Positions 23,335-30,871 of a DNA stretch of 40,993 nucleotides are shown in pieces. The stretch spans positions 1-40,993 of the forward strand of contig JAGVYR010000070.1 in NCBI GenBank assembly GCA_018303185.1. The letters are read 5' to 3'. Each line of letters begins with the position of its first letter. The stretch's first letter is position 1. This DNA is from Candidatus Woesearchaeota archaeon (GTDB lineage Archaea > Nanobdellota > Nanobdellia > Woesearchaeales > GW2011-AR4). Under the pieces are notes generated by a model. It saw only the letters and a program-made list of their open reading frames with translations. It was not told where the DNA came from and ran no database searches. A program made the position numbers and the translations under genes.

Positions 23335-24033
23335 TCAATTCTTCCCCTTCAATTCCATCCTCATTATCTGCTCTATCTCGTCCCTTGAGACAGCGCATCC
23401 CTGCAGCTTGACTCCCCATAAAATTCCTTCAAGCAGCATCTTTTTTGAATCTGGAATTTCAGCAATATACTGGTCAAGCATGCCCATCTCATAAGCCATT
23501 GTGACAAGCTCAACGCTCCTAATCATCCTTATGCCTTTCGTGATTTTCGAAAACTCCTTTATGCTGCCTGAGTTCATCTTCACATTTGAGTGCAGCCTGT
23601 GCTTCAGTATGTTATGCAGCCTATCGGGATTCTCGACCATGAGCCTTGTTGTCCTCTCATCAACAACAACTGCCTGGCCTTCATGATGGATGCAGGAAGC
23701 GACCGCTGAAATTTCAGCCCTCTGCACTATCGTTATGTTATTCCCAAATGCATTAAATGAATTATTGGCAAACTCAAGCATCCTGTTCGTAAGCTCGTTT
23801 ATTTCCCTGCTGTCAACAATTTCAAAAGTGCCGTTGTTTATGTAATGCAGAACCTGAAGGGCTTCGAACTTGAACTTTTTTGTTGTCAGGGGCTTGTCTA
23901 TTATCTCCCTCTTCACATCTGAAGTTATGTGGAAATGCCCTTTAAACCTCTCTTTCAAAGGCTCAACTATGGACAGGAGGTTGTTGAGAGTGAGGCTTAT
24001 CAAAGGCCCTGTGTCAAATTCTATGGCCCTCAT
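23335..24033 (-). CDS. PIN-like domain protein
   Basis: 232 residues. Begins MRAIEFDTGPLISLTLNNLL, in the manner of PIN-fold proteins (an Asp early on strand 1). An acidic helix follows (HITSDVKREIID), then RAEISAVASCIHHEG and VVVDERTTRLM, matching the later acidic positions of PIN nucleases. The C-terminal ~70 residues are an added helical domain ending MRMELKGKN. It overlaps the upstream HTH gene by ATGA. The pairing looks like a regulatory or toxin-antitoxin-like unit, but both proteins are larger than VapBC members. RNase activity is inferred only. Confidence 0.65.
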   Translation of the reverse strand: MRAIEFDTGPLISLTLNNLLSIVEPLKERFKGHFHITSDVKREIIDKPLTTKKFKFEALQVLHYINNGTFEIVDSREINELTNRMLEFANNSFNAFGNNITIVQRAEISAVASCIHHEGQAVVVDERTTRLMVENPDRLHNILKHRLHSNVKMNSGSIKEFSKITKGIRMIRSVELVTMAYEMGMLDQYIAEIPDSKKMLLEGILWGVKLQGCAVSRDEIEQIMRMELKGKN

Positions 24034-24584
24034 CTGAAGAGCCCCCTTGCAAATTCCAGCCTTGACTTCATGTCAATTATTTCCGGCATGTCCTCGCTTA
24101 TGCTTGTCTTCCCGACATAGGACATGAGTTCCCACTGCGATATCCCCAGTATTTCTGCAGACCTTGCCATTGAAATGCCGTGCTCATACAGCTTGCTCCC
24201 TTTCTTAATCTGCGCCTGGCTTATCACTTCCTGGATGTAAAGCTTCAGCTTTGAGTCCACTTTGGAGATATAGTCAAACGCGTTTTTTATCGCCTTCGCG
24301 TAAGCATCGTCATCATTCCTCTCAAGGCTGCCTTTCGCTGCTGAAAGTACCCTGCTTATCTTTTCATAGTCAAACGCCTGCTGGTCCCTTTCAATGATTT
24401 TGGACATGGAGTACACAAGGATTGCGACTGAAACCGAGAATTCATCCTGAAACACAGAGGCATTATGGATGGTGTGGTTGCTCAGCTGCCTCATCTCAAC
24501 CGCATCGGATTCTTCCTTAACTTCAAGGAGCTTGAGCACTATTGAAAGCACAGCCAGAATGTCATTCTTTACCTGCTCCTGCAT
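24030..24584 (-). CDS. Helical protein with C-terminal HTH, partner of PIN-like gene
   Basis: 184 residues. Residues 1-~130 are helical with no known motif. The C-terminal region ISMARSAEILGISQWELMSY is a helix-turn-helix of the kind seen in UPF0175-type regulators of PIN toxins. A TATA box (TTTTATAAAA, centred at 24610) lies 27 nt before the ATG, so translation is leaderless. It overlaps the PIN-like gene by 4 bp. Confidence 0.65.
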   Translation of the reverse strand: MQEQVKNDILAVLSIVLKLLEVKEESDAVEMRQLSNHTIHNASVFQDEFSVSVAILVYSMSKIIERDQQAFDYEKISRVLSAAKGSLERNDDDAYAKAIKNAFDYISKVDSKLKLYIQEVISQAQIKKGSKLYEHGISMARSAEILGISQWELMSYVGKTSISEDMPEIIDMKSRLEFARGLFR

Positions 24585-24933
24585 GCATTAAAATCCGGAA
24601 AGGGCTTTTATAAAAGTTTTCTTTTTTGATTTGGTAAGGTCAACTTAAGGCCACCTGATGGCTTTTGCGAGGCAGGGTACTTGTCCTGATTAAGGCGAGG
24701 AACGGTTTTTTCTCAATAAAGGTTAAGGCAGCCGCCATTAATTTGAGGCTGAGGCAATAAACGCGTTCTGAAGCCAAGGAATGGTTTTTCTTCAATAAAA
24801 AATATCCAAGGTTCTATATGAAAATAAACAAAAAAACTGCCGAGCAAAATGGCGCCTTAAGCTGACAGTATTTGATGTTAGCAATAAATTATTTGAGAGA
24901 AAAGCGTAAAAACGGGCAATGTGAATTTTTCTG
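24585..24933. repeat. 349-bp intergenic region with a diverged 29-bp direct repeat
   Basis: Apart from the promoter for the 24584 gene at its left edge, I see no gene here. It holds two copies of a 29-bp sequence, 24692-24720 and 24771-24799 (24 of 29 identical, period 79), each containing AAGGAA/GAGGAA, GGTTTTT and TCAATAAA. Probably a decayed duplication. Confidence 0.4.
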
Positions 24934-25872
24934 TCAGGCTGCAGTCAGTGATTTTTGCGTTTGCGGCAATCCAATTCCGGCTGGCCCTTCTGCTTGATAG
25001 TTAGCAGCCCGAGCAGAAATTGCCCTAGCTTTCTCAGGAACAATTTTTAATAGATATCCATGAATAGCATAATCAAAAGGTTTGTGGGCAAGCTGTAATG
25101 CCGGGTCAATTTTTACCCGTCCAAACTGCCCTAATGTCGGGTTCACTTCCACCCATCCGTATGGGTGCAGATGGCTCTTTGCCCACGTGTGAGGCGAATA
25201 CTCTCCATCTCTAAGCGCAATTCCACTCAAGGTCATAGTGGGTACCCCAAACGATTGTGCAAGAACTGTGTATGTATTCGCTATGGCCTCGCTACCGCCC
25301 AGCTGTCTACTAATTGTAGAATGGGCATCTTTATGTCTTGTAAACTGGGTTTCTTCTATATTTCTACCTATCCAATTTAGAATTCCTGAAATGATATAAA
25401 CAGGATTCCTTCTGTGCTCTGCAGGTAATCCCTTGCTAATCTCTTCAATAGCCTTTCTAAAATTTACAAAATTTTGATAATCATGTGCAGCCCCTATCAT
25501 GCCTAGATCAGCTCTTAAAAATTGTTCCAGACCACTATCGGTAAGCTCCTCTTGAGTAAGTTTGGCTACCTTACTTGGGTCTATTTCCCCCCTATAAAGC
25601 CCTTTCACACGTTCGTATGGTTTTCCTGCTTCATTACCCCCTCCATTTCTACTCCCATTTGCTGCCGTGATAAGTTGTGCAAGAGATTCAAGGCCAATAG
25701 GTTCAGTGTCCGTTAATCTTATTCTCACTAATGGAGTCTTATATGGCCCAATAAAACTCACAAAAGTATCTCCGCTTTCTGCTGGAAAAACATATGTTGG
25801 AAAGCCTGTTAGCAGAAAAGGCTTTGCATCCACACCTGTTTTTTGATGCCCATCAACTTCTAATTCAGCCAT
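24934..25872 (-). CDS. Transglutaminase-like protein, catalytic residues replaced
   Basis: About 312 residues. The C-terminal half has the transglutaminase-core layout: QLGGSEAIANTYTVLAQSFG where the nucleophile Cys normally sits (Gly-x-Cys), then the His position in SPHTWAKSHL and the Asp position in GWVEVNPTLGQFG. The Cys appears replaced by Ser (or absent) and the Asp by Asn, while His is kept, so it is probably not a cysteine protease/transglutaminase. The N-terminal part is unrecognised; no signal peptide. Start chosen at the second ATG (25872), 28 nt from the centre of the TATA box (25896-25904); the first ATG (25881) would lie upstream of transcription. A stand-alone gene. Confidence 0.6.
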   Translation of the reverse strand: MAELEVDGHQKTGVDAKPFLLTGFPTYVFPAESGDTFVSFIGPYKTPLVRIRLTDTEPIGLESLAQLITAANGSRNGGGNEAGKPYERVKGLYRGEIDPSKVAKLTQEELTDSGLEQFLRADLGMIGAAHDYQNFVNFRKAIEEISKGLPAEHRRNPVYIISGILNWIGRNIEETQFTRHKDAHSTISRQLGGSEAIANTYTVLAQSFGVPTMTLSGIALRDGEYSPHTWAKSHLHPYGWVEVNPTLGQFGRVKIDPALQLAHKPFDYAIHGYLLKIVPEKARAISARAANYQAEGPAGIGLPQTQKSLTAA

Positions 25873-26133
25873 CAAGCCCATTATTATACAGCTAATATAT
25901 AAATATTACGTTTTAATATATTAATATACAAAAAGATATATTACTTCAAATCCTTTAAACCATGCAAAACCCATAGAGAAGATGATTATGAGCTCTAAAA
26001 TGGGCTCATTTTTGGCTGCTAACTTTCATTTCAGGCAACACAAATCTATGATTGCAGCCTCACTAACCAAAATCGCAAATTATAAATACCTGCATCTTTC
26101 AAAACTTGAGAGGAGTTAAAAAAAGGTGCATGG

Positions 26134-26769
26134 ATGATAAGCATTTTCAGGAATTTTGTGAATAAAGTTCTCAGGAGCCTGTTCAGCAAGAAAAAGCATG
26201 TGAAGCTGGGGCTATACGGCCCTCCAAACGGCGGCAAAACCACCCTCGCCAATAGAATCTGCCAGGACTGGCTGGGGGAGGACATGGGCAAAGTCTCAAA
26301 CATAGCGCACGAAACCAGAGAGGTGCAGATAAAAGAGCAGATTAACATAAAAAACAGCGAAGGCAAGGAGCTCTCCTTCAATCTTGTTGACACTCCCGGC
26401 ATTGCCACAAAGATAGACTTTGAGGAATTCATAAGGGCAGGATTAAAGGAAAAAGAAGCCAAGCAAAGGGCCAAAGAGGCCACAAAGGGCATCATAGATT
26501 CCATCAAATGGCTTGATGAGATGGATACAGTGATAATAGTTCTTGACGCAACAAAAGACCCTTTAAGCCAGGTCAACATTACAATAATAGGCAATTTACA
26601 GGCAAGAAACATCCCGGTCATGATTGTGGCAAACAAGATAGACTTAAGGAAGGCTTCAATAAAAAAAGTGCAGTCTGCATTCCCCCAGTATGAAGTAATA
26701 GGCATATCTGCAAAGTTCGGGAAGAACATTGACCAGTTTTATGAAGCCCTGTTCGCCATGGCAGGATAA
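26134..26769 (+). CDS. Small GTPase of the archaeal GTPase/DUF2073/DUF2072 cluster
   Basis: 211 residues. An N-terminal basic amphipathic stretch (FRNFVNKVLRSLFSKKK) may touch membrane. It precedes a complete G domain: G1 GPPNGGKTT, G3 DTPG, G4 NKID, G5 ISAK. AGGTG precedes ATG. It is followed by DUF2073 and a DUF2072 zinc-ribbon gene, a trio conserved across archaea and named origin-associated (oap) in haloarchaea as I recall. Cellular role not established. A replication origin nearby is not demonstrated by sequence here. Confidence 0.9.
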   Translation: MISIFRNFVNKVLRSLFSKKKHVKLGLYGPPNGGKTTLANRICQDWLGEDMGKVSNIAHETREVQIKEQINIKNSEGKELSFNLVDTPGIATKIDFEEFIRAGLKEKEAKQRAKEATKGIIDSIKWLDEMDTVIIVLDATKDPLSQVNITIIGNLQARNIPVMIVANKIDLRKASIKKVQSAFPQYEVIGISAKFGKNIDQFYEALFAMAG

Positions 26770-26785
26770 AAAAGAGGTTTGACAA

Positions 26786-27172
26786 ATGAGCCTAACGATA
26801 CAATTTGTGCCCTACCACGAGATTGAAAGCCTTGGAAGCGCCAGAAGGGTCAAGAAGCTTATAGACATTGTTAAGGAAAACAAGATAGTGATGCTGCAGG
26901 GGCGCTTGAAGAAAGAGGAAGAAGCCGACCTGATTGCAATAACCATGGAAGAAATCGGCAGCAAATTCAAGGGCATTGAGCTTGCCGTTGTAAATCCGGA
27001 ATCCAAGGACGCACACATTTTCAACAAGATAAAGAACAACTTTTTCGGCATGATACTCGGGGACAGGCAGGGCTTGACTATAATAGGGCCAGCATCCGTA
27101 GTCAAGGAAATCAAGAAGGATCCGAACAAGATTGAATTGTATACCCAGGAATCAAGAAAGAGGAAAAAATAA
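26786..27172 (+). CDS. DUF2073 family protein
   Basis: 128 residues, archaeal-specific family: IQFVPYHEIESLGSARRVKK, then IVMLQGRLKKEEEADLI and FFGMILGDRQGLTIIGPASV. It has an alpha/beta pattern with no catalytic motif evident. It follows the GTPase by 16 bp and overlaps the zinc-ribbon gene by one base (TAATG), so the three are co-expressed; it is probably a partner of the GTPase. Confidence 0.88.
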   Translation: MSLTIQFVPYHEIESLGSARRVKKLIDIVKENKIVMLQGRLKKEEEADLIAITMEEIGSKFKGIELAVVNPESKDAHIFNKIKNNFFGMILGDRQGLTIIGPASVVKEIKKDPNKIELYTQESRKRKK

Positions 27173-27555
27173 TGCCTCACCAATGCGTTCGATGCAACAA
27201 TTTCTATGATGACGGCGCTAAAGAGCTTCTTAATGGGTGCCCGTGCGGCGGCAAGCTGTTTTTTTTCATAAAAAAGGAAAACCTTGATGCGATGCAGAAA
27301 GCCTCCGAGGATTTAAGCCTTTCAGATGAGGACAAGAAGCAGATTGAGAACGACGTCTTTGACATTGTCGGCAGCGAGATAGATGCCGGCCAGCCGGTCA
27401 TTCTTGATTTTGAGGCCATCAGGGTTGACAAGCCCGGAAAGTACAGGATTGACCTTGTGCAGCTTTTCAAGAAAGAGCCGGTCGTATTCCAGCTTGAGGA
27501 AGGCAAGTACATGATTGACCTTGTTGAAAGCTTTGACAGGTTCAGGAAGAAGTAG
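27172..27555 (+). CDS. DUF2072/OapC-type zinc-ribbon protein
   Basis: 127 residues. N-terminal zinc ribbon with CVRCNNFYDDGAKEL and GCPCGGKLFFF (four Cys). An acidic helical linker follows, then a beta-rich C-terminal domain (KPGKYRIDLVQLF, KYMIDLVESF). This matches the archaeal DUF2072 family, also called OapC. It is the third gene of the GTPase cluster. The C-terminal half contains two similar strand units (GKYRIDLVQLF / GKYMIDLVESF), an internal duplication. Confidence 0.88.
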   Translation: MPHQCVRCNNFYDDGAKELLNGCPCGGKLFFFIKKENLDAMQKASEDLSLSDEDKKQIENDVFDIVGSEIDAGQPVILDFEAIRVDKPGKYRIDLVQLFKKEPVVFQLEEGKYMIDLVESFDRFRKK

Positions 27556-27560
27556 GCAAA

Positions 27561-27803
27561 ATGCCGGAATATTTTGTAGTTGTTCCTAAGCCCAAAAGAA
27601 AGGTTACTGCCAATGATATTGCAGCCATAGATGGCATTCTTGGAGCTTTTGATTTGATAGAGTATGATTTGATTCCAAACCCATTGGACGGTTCTTCTGT
27701 CAAATTGAAAATAATCAGCACGCCTCTTTATCAGGATAAGGAAAGCAGTTTTATAGATGCTATGCGAAAAATAGGTTATCTGGCAGAGAAATCCAGGCCA
27801 TAA
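27561..27803 (+). CDS. 80-residue hypothetical protein
   Basis: Starts 5 bp after the zinc-ribbon gene and ends directly against the ychF stop on the other strand. Sequence MPEYFVVVPKPKRKVTANDI, then AIDGILGAFDLIEYDLIPNP and a strand SVKLKIIS; it looks like a small alpha/beta domain. No family recognised. Continuity with the GTPase trio suggests co-expression. Confidence 0.65.
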   Translation: MPEYFVVVPKPKRKVTANDIAAIDGILGAFDLIEYDLIPNPLDGSSVKLKIISTPLYQDKESSFIDAMRKIGYLAEKSRP

Positions 27804-29000
27804 TCATTTCCCCGTCACAATCTCCACAACATCCCTGTGCTTCAGTGGATGGTCCTTGCCCACTGCTTTTTTTGTCCTTACATCAATAGCCTTGATAAAA
27901 TTCTTTCCCAGATCAGTGTGCAGCTTAAACGCAAAATCAAGTGCTGTTGTTTTTCCGGGCAATAAGAAGCAGTCAGGCAGCCTCCTTCCTTCGGAATCCT
28001 CAAGCTTTGAAACGCCCCCGGGAAATATGGCTATCATTCCCAATAAATTAAAAACAGCCCTGTCAAGAACATCCTGCACCCCTGTTGAGCCGTATTTTTC
28101 AAGAATATTTTTTCGAATGAATTCCAGCGCATTTTTTTGTTTTTCATTGAGTTTTGAAACATCTTTCATTGTAAACTCTTTTTCCCCTGGAATGTAATCT
28201 ATAATGCCTGCTCTTGCCGCCCCCTTCAGCGCCAATTCAGATTCTGCAGAGCACGCCACCATCATATGGCTTGGAAATTCCTTCTTCAGCCTTTCAAAAT
28301 TCGCCTGCGCCGTAGGAATGTCAATCTTGTTGCACGCAATTATCATGGGCTTTGTTATTTTTCTCAATTCCGTGGCAATTTGCTTCAATATTTCCCTGTC
28401 CCATTTCATTATGTCGGCAGGAAGGTTGAGCTTTGCAATCACGCCTTTTGCGATGTCTTCTGTAACTCCTAATCCGGTAAGGTGCGAAGCTACTGCCTTG
28501 TATGCCTGCGCATGCTCCTGGTTCACTTTTCTCGCAAACTTGTCCCATCCTTTCTCAATAAGCCTTAAAAACCACATATCGAGCTCAAATTCCAGAAAAA
28601 CAATGTCTTTGGCAGGATCGTGGCTTCCTGCTTCCACGGACTCTCCTTTCTCATTTGTGCTGCCCGAGCAGTCTATTATGTGCACAAGCGCATTTCCCTG
28701 GCTTAAATCATCTAGAAACTGGTTTCCCATGCCCTTGCCTTCATGCGCTCCGGGGACTAAGCCAGCCACATCCAGCAAGTCTATAGGGACAAACCTCCTG
28801 CTGTGGATGCAATACCCGAATCTTGGATTGCATGTCGTGTTAAACTCTTTGTCAGCGCATTCAACTTTTACAAAGCCTGTCCCGTGATTGGGCTTTATTG
28901 TAGTGAAAGGGTAATTTGCAATGTCCACCTCTGCAAGGGTCATTGCCTTGAAGAACGTGCTTTTTCCAGCGCTTGGCTTTCCAACTATGCCGATTAGCAT
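27804..29000 (-). CDS. ychF: YchF/OLA1-type ATPase with TGS domain
   Basis: 398 residues. Obg-related P-loop NTPase with GKPSAGKST, then DVAGLVPGAHEGKGMGNQF, and ACNKID. A helical insertion separates G3 and G4 (about 125-210). The C-terminal TGS domain ends KHRDVVEIVTGK. Members bind ATP rather than GTP and associate with ribosomes and the proteasome. The sequence CNPRFGYCIHSRRFVP, with several Cys, is typical of archaeal members. A single-gene unit convergent with the oap-like cluster. Confidence 0.92.
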   Translation of the reverse strand: MLIGIVGKPSAGKSTFFKAMTLAEVDIANYPFTTIKPNHGTGFVKVECADKEFNTTCNPRFGYCIHSRRFVPIDLLDVAGLVPGAHEGKGMGNQFLDDLSQGNALVHIIDCSGSTNEKGESVEAGSHDPAKDIVFLEFELDMWFLRLIEKGWDKFARKVNQEHAQAYKAVASHLTGLGVTEDIAKGVIAKLNLPADIMKWDREILKQIATELRKITKPMIIACNKIDIPTAQANFERLKKEFPSHMMVACSAESELALKGAARAGIIDYIPGEKEFTMKDVSKLNEKQKNALEFIRKNILEKYGSTGVQDVLDRAVFNLLGMIAIFPGGVSKLEDSEGRRLPDCFLLPGKTTALDFAFKLHTDLGKNFIKAIDVRTKKAVGKDHPLKHRDVVEIVTGK

Positions 29001-29048
29001 ATAAAGGAGAAACAGAAGTCTGTATTAATTGTTTTTGGTTTAATGGTG

Positions 29049-29360
29049 TTATAGACCTGTGGGAACAATTCGATACACACTGCCAACTAAAACAGGATTA
29101 TACCTGCTTCCATTCTTATCATATTTGCTTGCGGCTCTCGCATGCCCTGCAAGCGCCTCTTCTGGCGTTTCAAAGAATTCCATATCTTCTAGAAGTTTAT
29201 GGTCATGCCCTGCATCTGGATGGACCATTACATCCATACTAAAGCCATGATGCATGGGCTTAGTCTGGATTAAAACTTTTCCTGTGGGAGAGTTATTTGA
29301 AAGAACTACATTAACCAGGCCGTCTCCTCCGAATGTTGCCTTAACTACTTCAGAATCCAT
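29049..29360 (-). CDS. Hypothetical protein, 103 residues
   Basis: I start it at the ATG at 29360 (MDSEVVKATFGGDGLVNVVL) because a strong TATA box (TTTATAAA, 29383-29390) is centred 27 nt upstream; the longer frame from 29408 would begin ahead of transcription. The product has a strand-rich first half with PTGKVLIQTKPMHHGF and HPDAGHDHKLLEDM, then helices (TPEEALAGHARAASKY). Several His could bind metal. No family recognised. It belongs to a group of unfamiliar genes around the tRNA. Confidence 0.6.
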   Translation of the reverse strand: MDSEVVKATFGGDGLVNVVLSNNSPTGKVLIQTKPMHHGFSMDVMVHPDAGHDHKLLEDMEFFETPEEALAGHARAASKYDKNGSRYNPVLVGSVYRIVPTGL

Positions 29361-29503
29361 ATTCTTAAGGAAAATCACTTCTTTTATAAAAGTTGTTATT
29401 GTAATCATTAGAAAGTAGGAAATAGATAATTTCTGATATACTTTTTCCCATACCAGTATACAAAATAGAAATATTTAAATATACCAATCTCAATATTGCC
29501 AAT

Positions 29504-30139
29504 ATGAGTGGCCACAGAGAGCCTGTAGGTGAAGTGCCGGAAACCAGGATAAAGTACAAGGACGTGTTTTCTCTTAAAAATCTCTATATAATGATGCACG
29601 AGCTTCTCATGGAAGAAGGATGGGTTGGGCTTGGCACAGGCGGTAATGTAAAAGGCTATGAAATGCATGCAGATATAGAAACCCTATACTCAGAAAATGT
29701 CTACCAGAAAGGCGTCCATTCAGGCGGAAAGGAGATGTGGGTATGGTGGCGCACCCACAAAATCGGCATAGGGGAATTCAGCGGCTATTTTGAGAAAAGG
29801 ATGGATATAGACTGGCACCTCTCTTACGGCCAGGATGTTGAAGCGATTCATCAGGGCAAAAAAGTCAAGGTGCAGTCCGGCGAATTGGAGATGTTTTTCC
29901 GCGGAGAGATATTAGGAGACAAGGACGGGACATGGGGCCGCCACCCGGTCCTCAAGCATTTTCAGGACATTTATGAAAAAAGGATAATGTCCCAGGACAT
30001 AGACAAAATGGAGAAAGACTTATGGAGAGACATATACAGGATTTCATCAAAGATGAAAGCCTTCTTAAACATGAGAACGTTCCTCCCAATCTCAAAAGAG
30101 TTCCATCCAATGCTCTATGGTGCGGAAGGGGAGTTTTAG
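29504..30139 (+). CDS. Hypothetical protein, 211 residues
   Basis: Soluble, with many aromatic residues: KNLYIMMHELLMEEGWVGLG, then EMWVWWRTHKIG and GEFSGYFEKRMDIDWHLSYG. A lone basic C-terminal helix region follows (MEKDLWRDIYRISSKMKAF). The mix of strands and Trp/Tyr suggests a beta-rich ligand or lipid-binding fold, but no family is recognised. TATA-like ATATTTAAATAT is centred 27 nt before ATG; leaderless. Confidence 0.65.
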   Translation: MSGHREPVGEVPETRIKYKDVFSLKNLYIMMHELLMEEGWVGLGTGGNVKGYEMHADIETLYSENVYQKGVHSGGKEMWVWWRTHKIGIGEFSGYFEKRMDIDWHLSYGQDVEAIHQGKKVKVQSGELEMFFRGEILGDKDGTWGRHPVLKHFQDIYEKRIMSQDIDKMEKDLWRDIYRISSKMKAFLNMRTFLPISKEFHPMLYGAEGEF

Positions 30140-30243
30140 ATATATAAATCATGAGATGTGTGGGATATTATAATCTAATAATCATTCTGCTAATAAGTAG
30201 GTACTTTAGAAACATTTAAGATTTAGTGGGTATTCCCCAGTCT

Positions 30244-30594
30244 ATGCCATTACTTGCCATAAGGGAGACTGGACCGAGTTTTAAGCCGGGAGATTTTGTG
30301 TTGCATGTTGCCATAGAGAATATGGGCGAGGGTGTTGAAATAATGCCTTGGTCTCCTGAGCCGGGTGTCTATACATTTGAAACACGAGCATATCCTACAA
30401 CAGAAGATAGCACTCCGGAAGTTCGTCTTCATTTTGATTCATCCCGCCCGGAGATACTTTCAAAAGGTCAGATTGAACAATTGAGGGATTCTGATAAAGG
30501 TATAGCCGAGATACTTGAAAGAGTTGAAAACGGAAACTTGCCCGGCACGATGCAGGCGATTACTTTTATGGGCAGATATGTGGGTCGTGGATAA
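30244..30594 (+). CDS. Hypothetical protein, 116 residues
   Basis: Start set at ATG 30244 (MPLLAIRETGPSFKPGDFVL), as the weak TATA-like CATTTAAG is centred about 27 nt before; a GTG at 30226 opens the same frame six codons earlier. The first two thirds is predicted beta-strand rich (HVAIENMGEGVEI, GVYTFETRAYPTTED), followed by a helix (QIEQLRDSDKGIAEILERV). No family recognised. Confidence 0.55.
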   Translation: MPLLAIRETGPSFKPGDFVLHVAIENMGEGVEIMPWSPEPGVYTFETRAYPTTEDSTPEVRLHFDSSRPEILSKGQIEQLRDSDKGIAEILERVENGNLPGTMQAITFMGRYVGRG

Positions 30595-30642
30595 TTCGTA
30601 ATTATGCTGTTTTTGAGAGTAAATAAATGGTTTTAACATAAA

Positions 30643-30653
30643 CTTTTATAAAT
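30643..30653 (+). promoter_or_regulatory. TATA box of the tRNA-Thr transcript
   Basis: CTTTTATAAAT centred near 30648, placing transcription start around 30675. That is upstream of the leader hairpin (30680-30725), so the hairpin should be part of the pre-tRNA. Confidence 0.55.
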
Positions 30654-30679
30654 GGGCAATTTTTCTTTTGTTGGTATAC

Positions 30680-30725
30680 GCCTCCGTAGCATACACGAAA
30701 GCAGGCTTTCGGTCGCTACGTAGGC
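30680..30725 (+). ncRNA. Pre-tRNA leader hairpin copying the tRNA 5' end
   Basis: GCCTCCGTAGC (30680-30690) pairs with GCTACGTAGGC (30715-30725), 10 of 11 positions, and an inner perfect hairpin CGAAAGC/GCTTTCG (30696-30711) fills the loop. The 5' arm plus three bases (GCCTCCGTAGCATA, 30680-30693) is identical to the first 14 nt of the tRNA at 30729. The 3' arm is therefore also complementary to the tRNA 5' end, allowing an alternative pairing. Confidence 0.6.
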
Positions 30726-30728
30726 TTT

Positions 30729-30814
30729 GCCTCCGTAGCATAGTAGCTATTGCGGCAGACTTGTACCTATTGCAAGTTATCTGCAGGTCGAGGGTGCAAC
30801 TCCCTTCGGAGGCT
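30729..30814 (+). tRNA. tRNA-Thr(UGU) with 13-nt intron
   Basis: Acceptor stem GCCTCCG (30729-30735) pairs perfectly with CGGAGGC (30807-30813); discriminator U73 at 30814; no encoded CCA. Anticodon stem GCAGA/TCTGC (30755-30759, 30780-30784). The loop region forms a canonical bulge-helix-bulge: 3-nt bulge TAC, four-pair helix CTTG/CAAG, 3-nt bulge TTA. Cutting there removes CCTATTGCAAGTT (30766-30778) and leaves loop CUUGUAA with anticodon UGU at the standard 37/38 intron position. T arm GAGGG-TGCAACT-CCCTT has G at position 55. The D loop (AGTAGCTA) lacks the usual GG. U73 fits archaeal tRNA-Thr. The odd D and T loops leave some doubt about activity. Confidence 0.85.
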
Positions 30815-30871
30815 TATTTATGCTTATTGAATCGGATAGATTTTTATACTCTTTAATAGTAGCTACATAAA

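Noticed and set aside
24692-24799. CRISPR array
   Set aside because: Only two diverged repeats, no consistent spacers and no cas genes in the window.
30680-30814. T-box-like or integrase attachment site at the tRNA
   Set aside because: T-boxes are not archaeal, and attachment sites usually duplicate the tRNA 3' end, not the 5' end; no integrase gene is nearby.
30668-30856. 62-codon frame overlapping the tRNA
   Set aside because: It begins with TTG and runs straight through the leader hairpin and tRNA; the RNA structure explains the sequence better.
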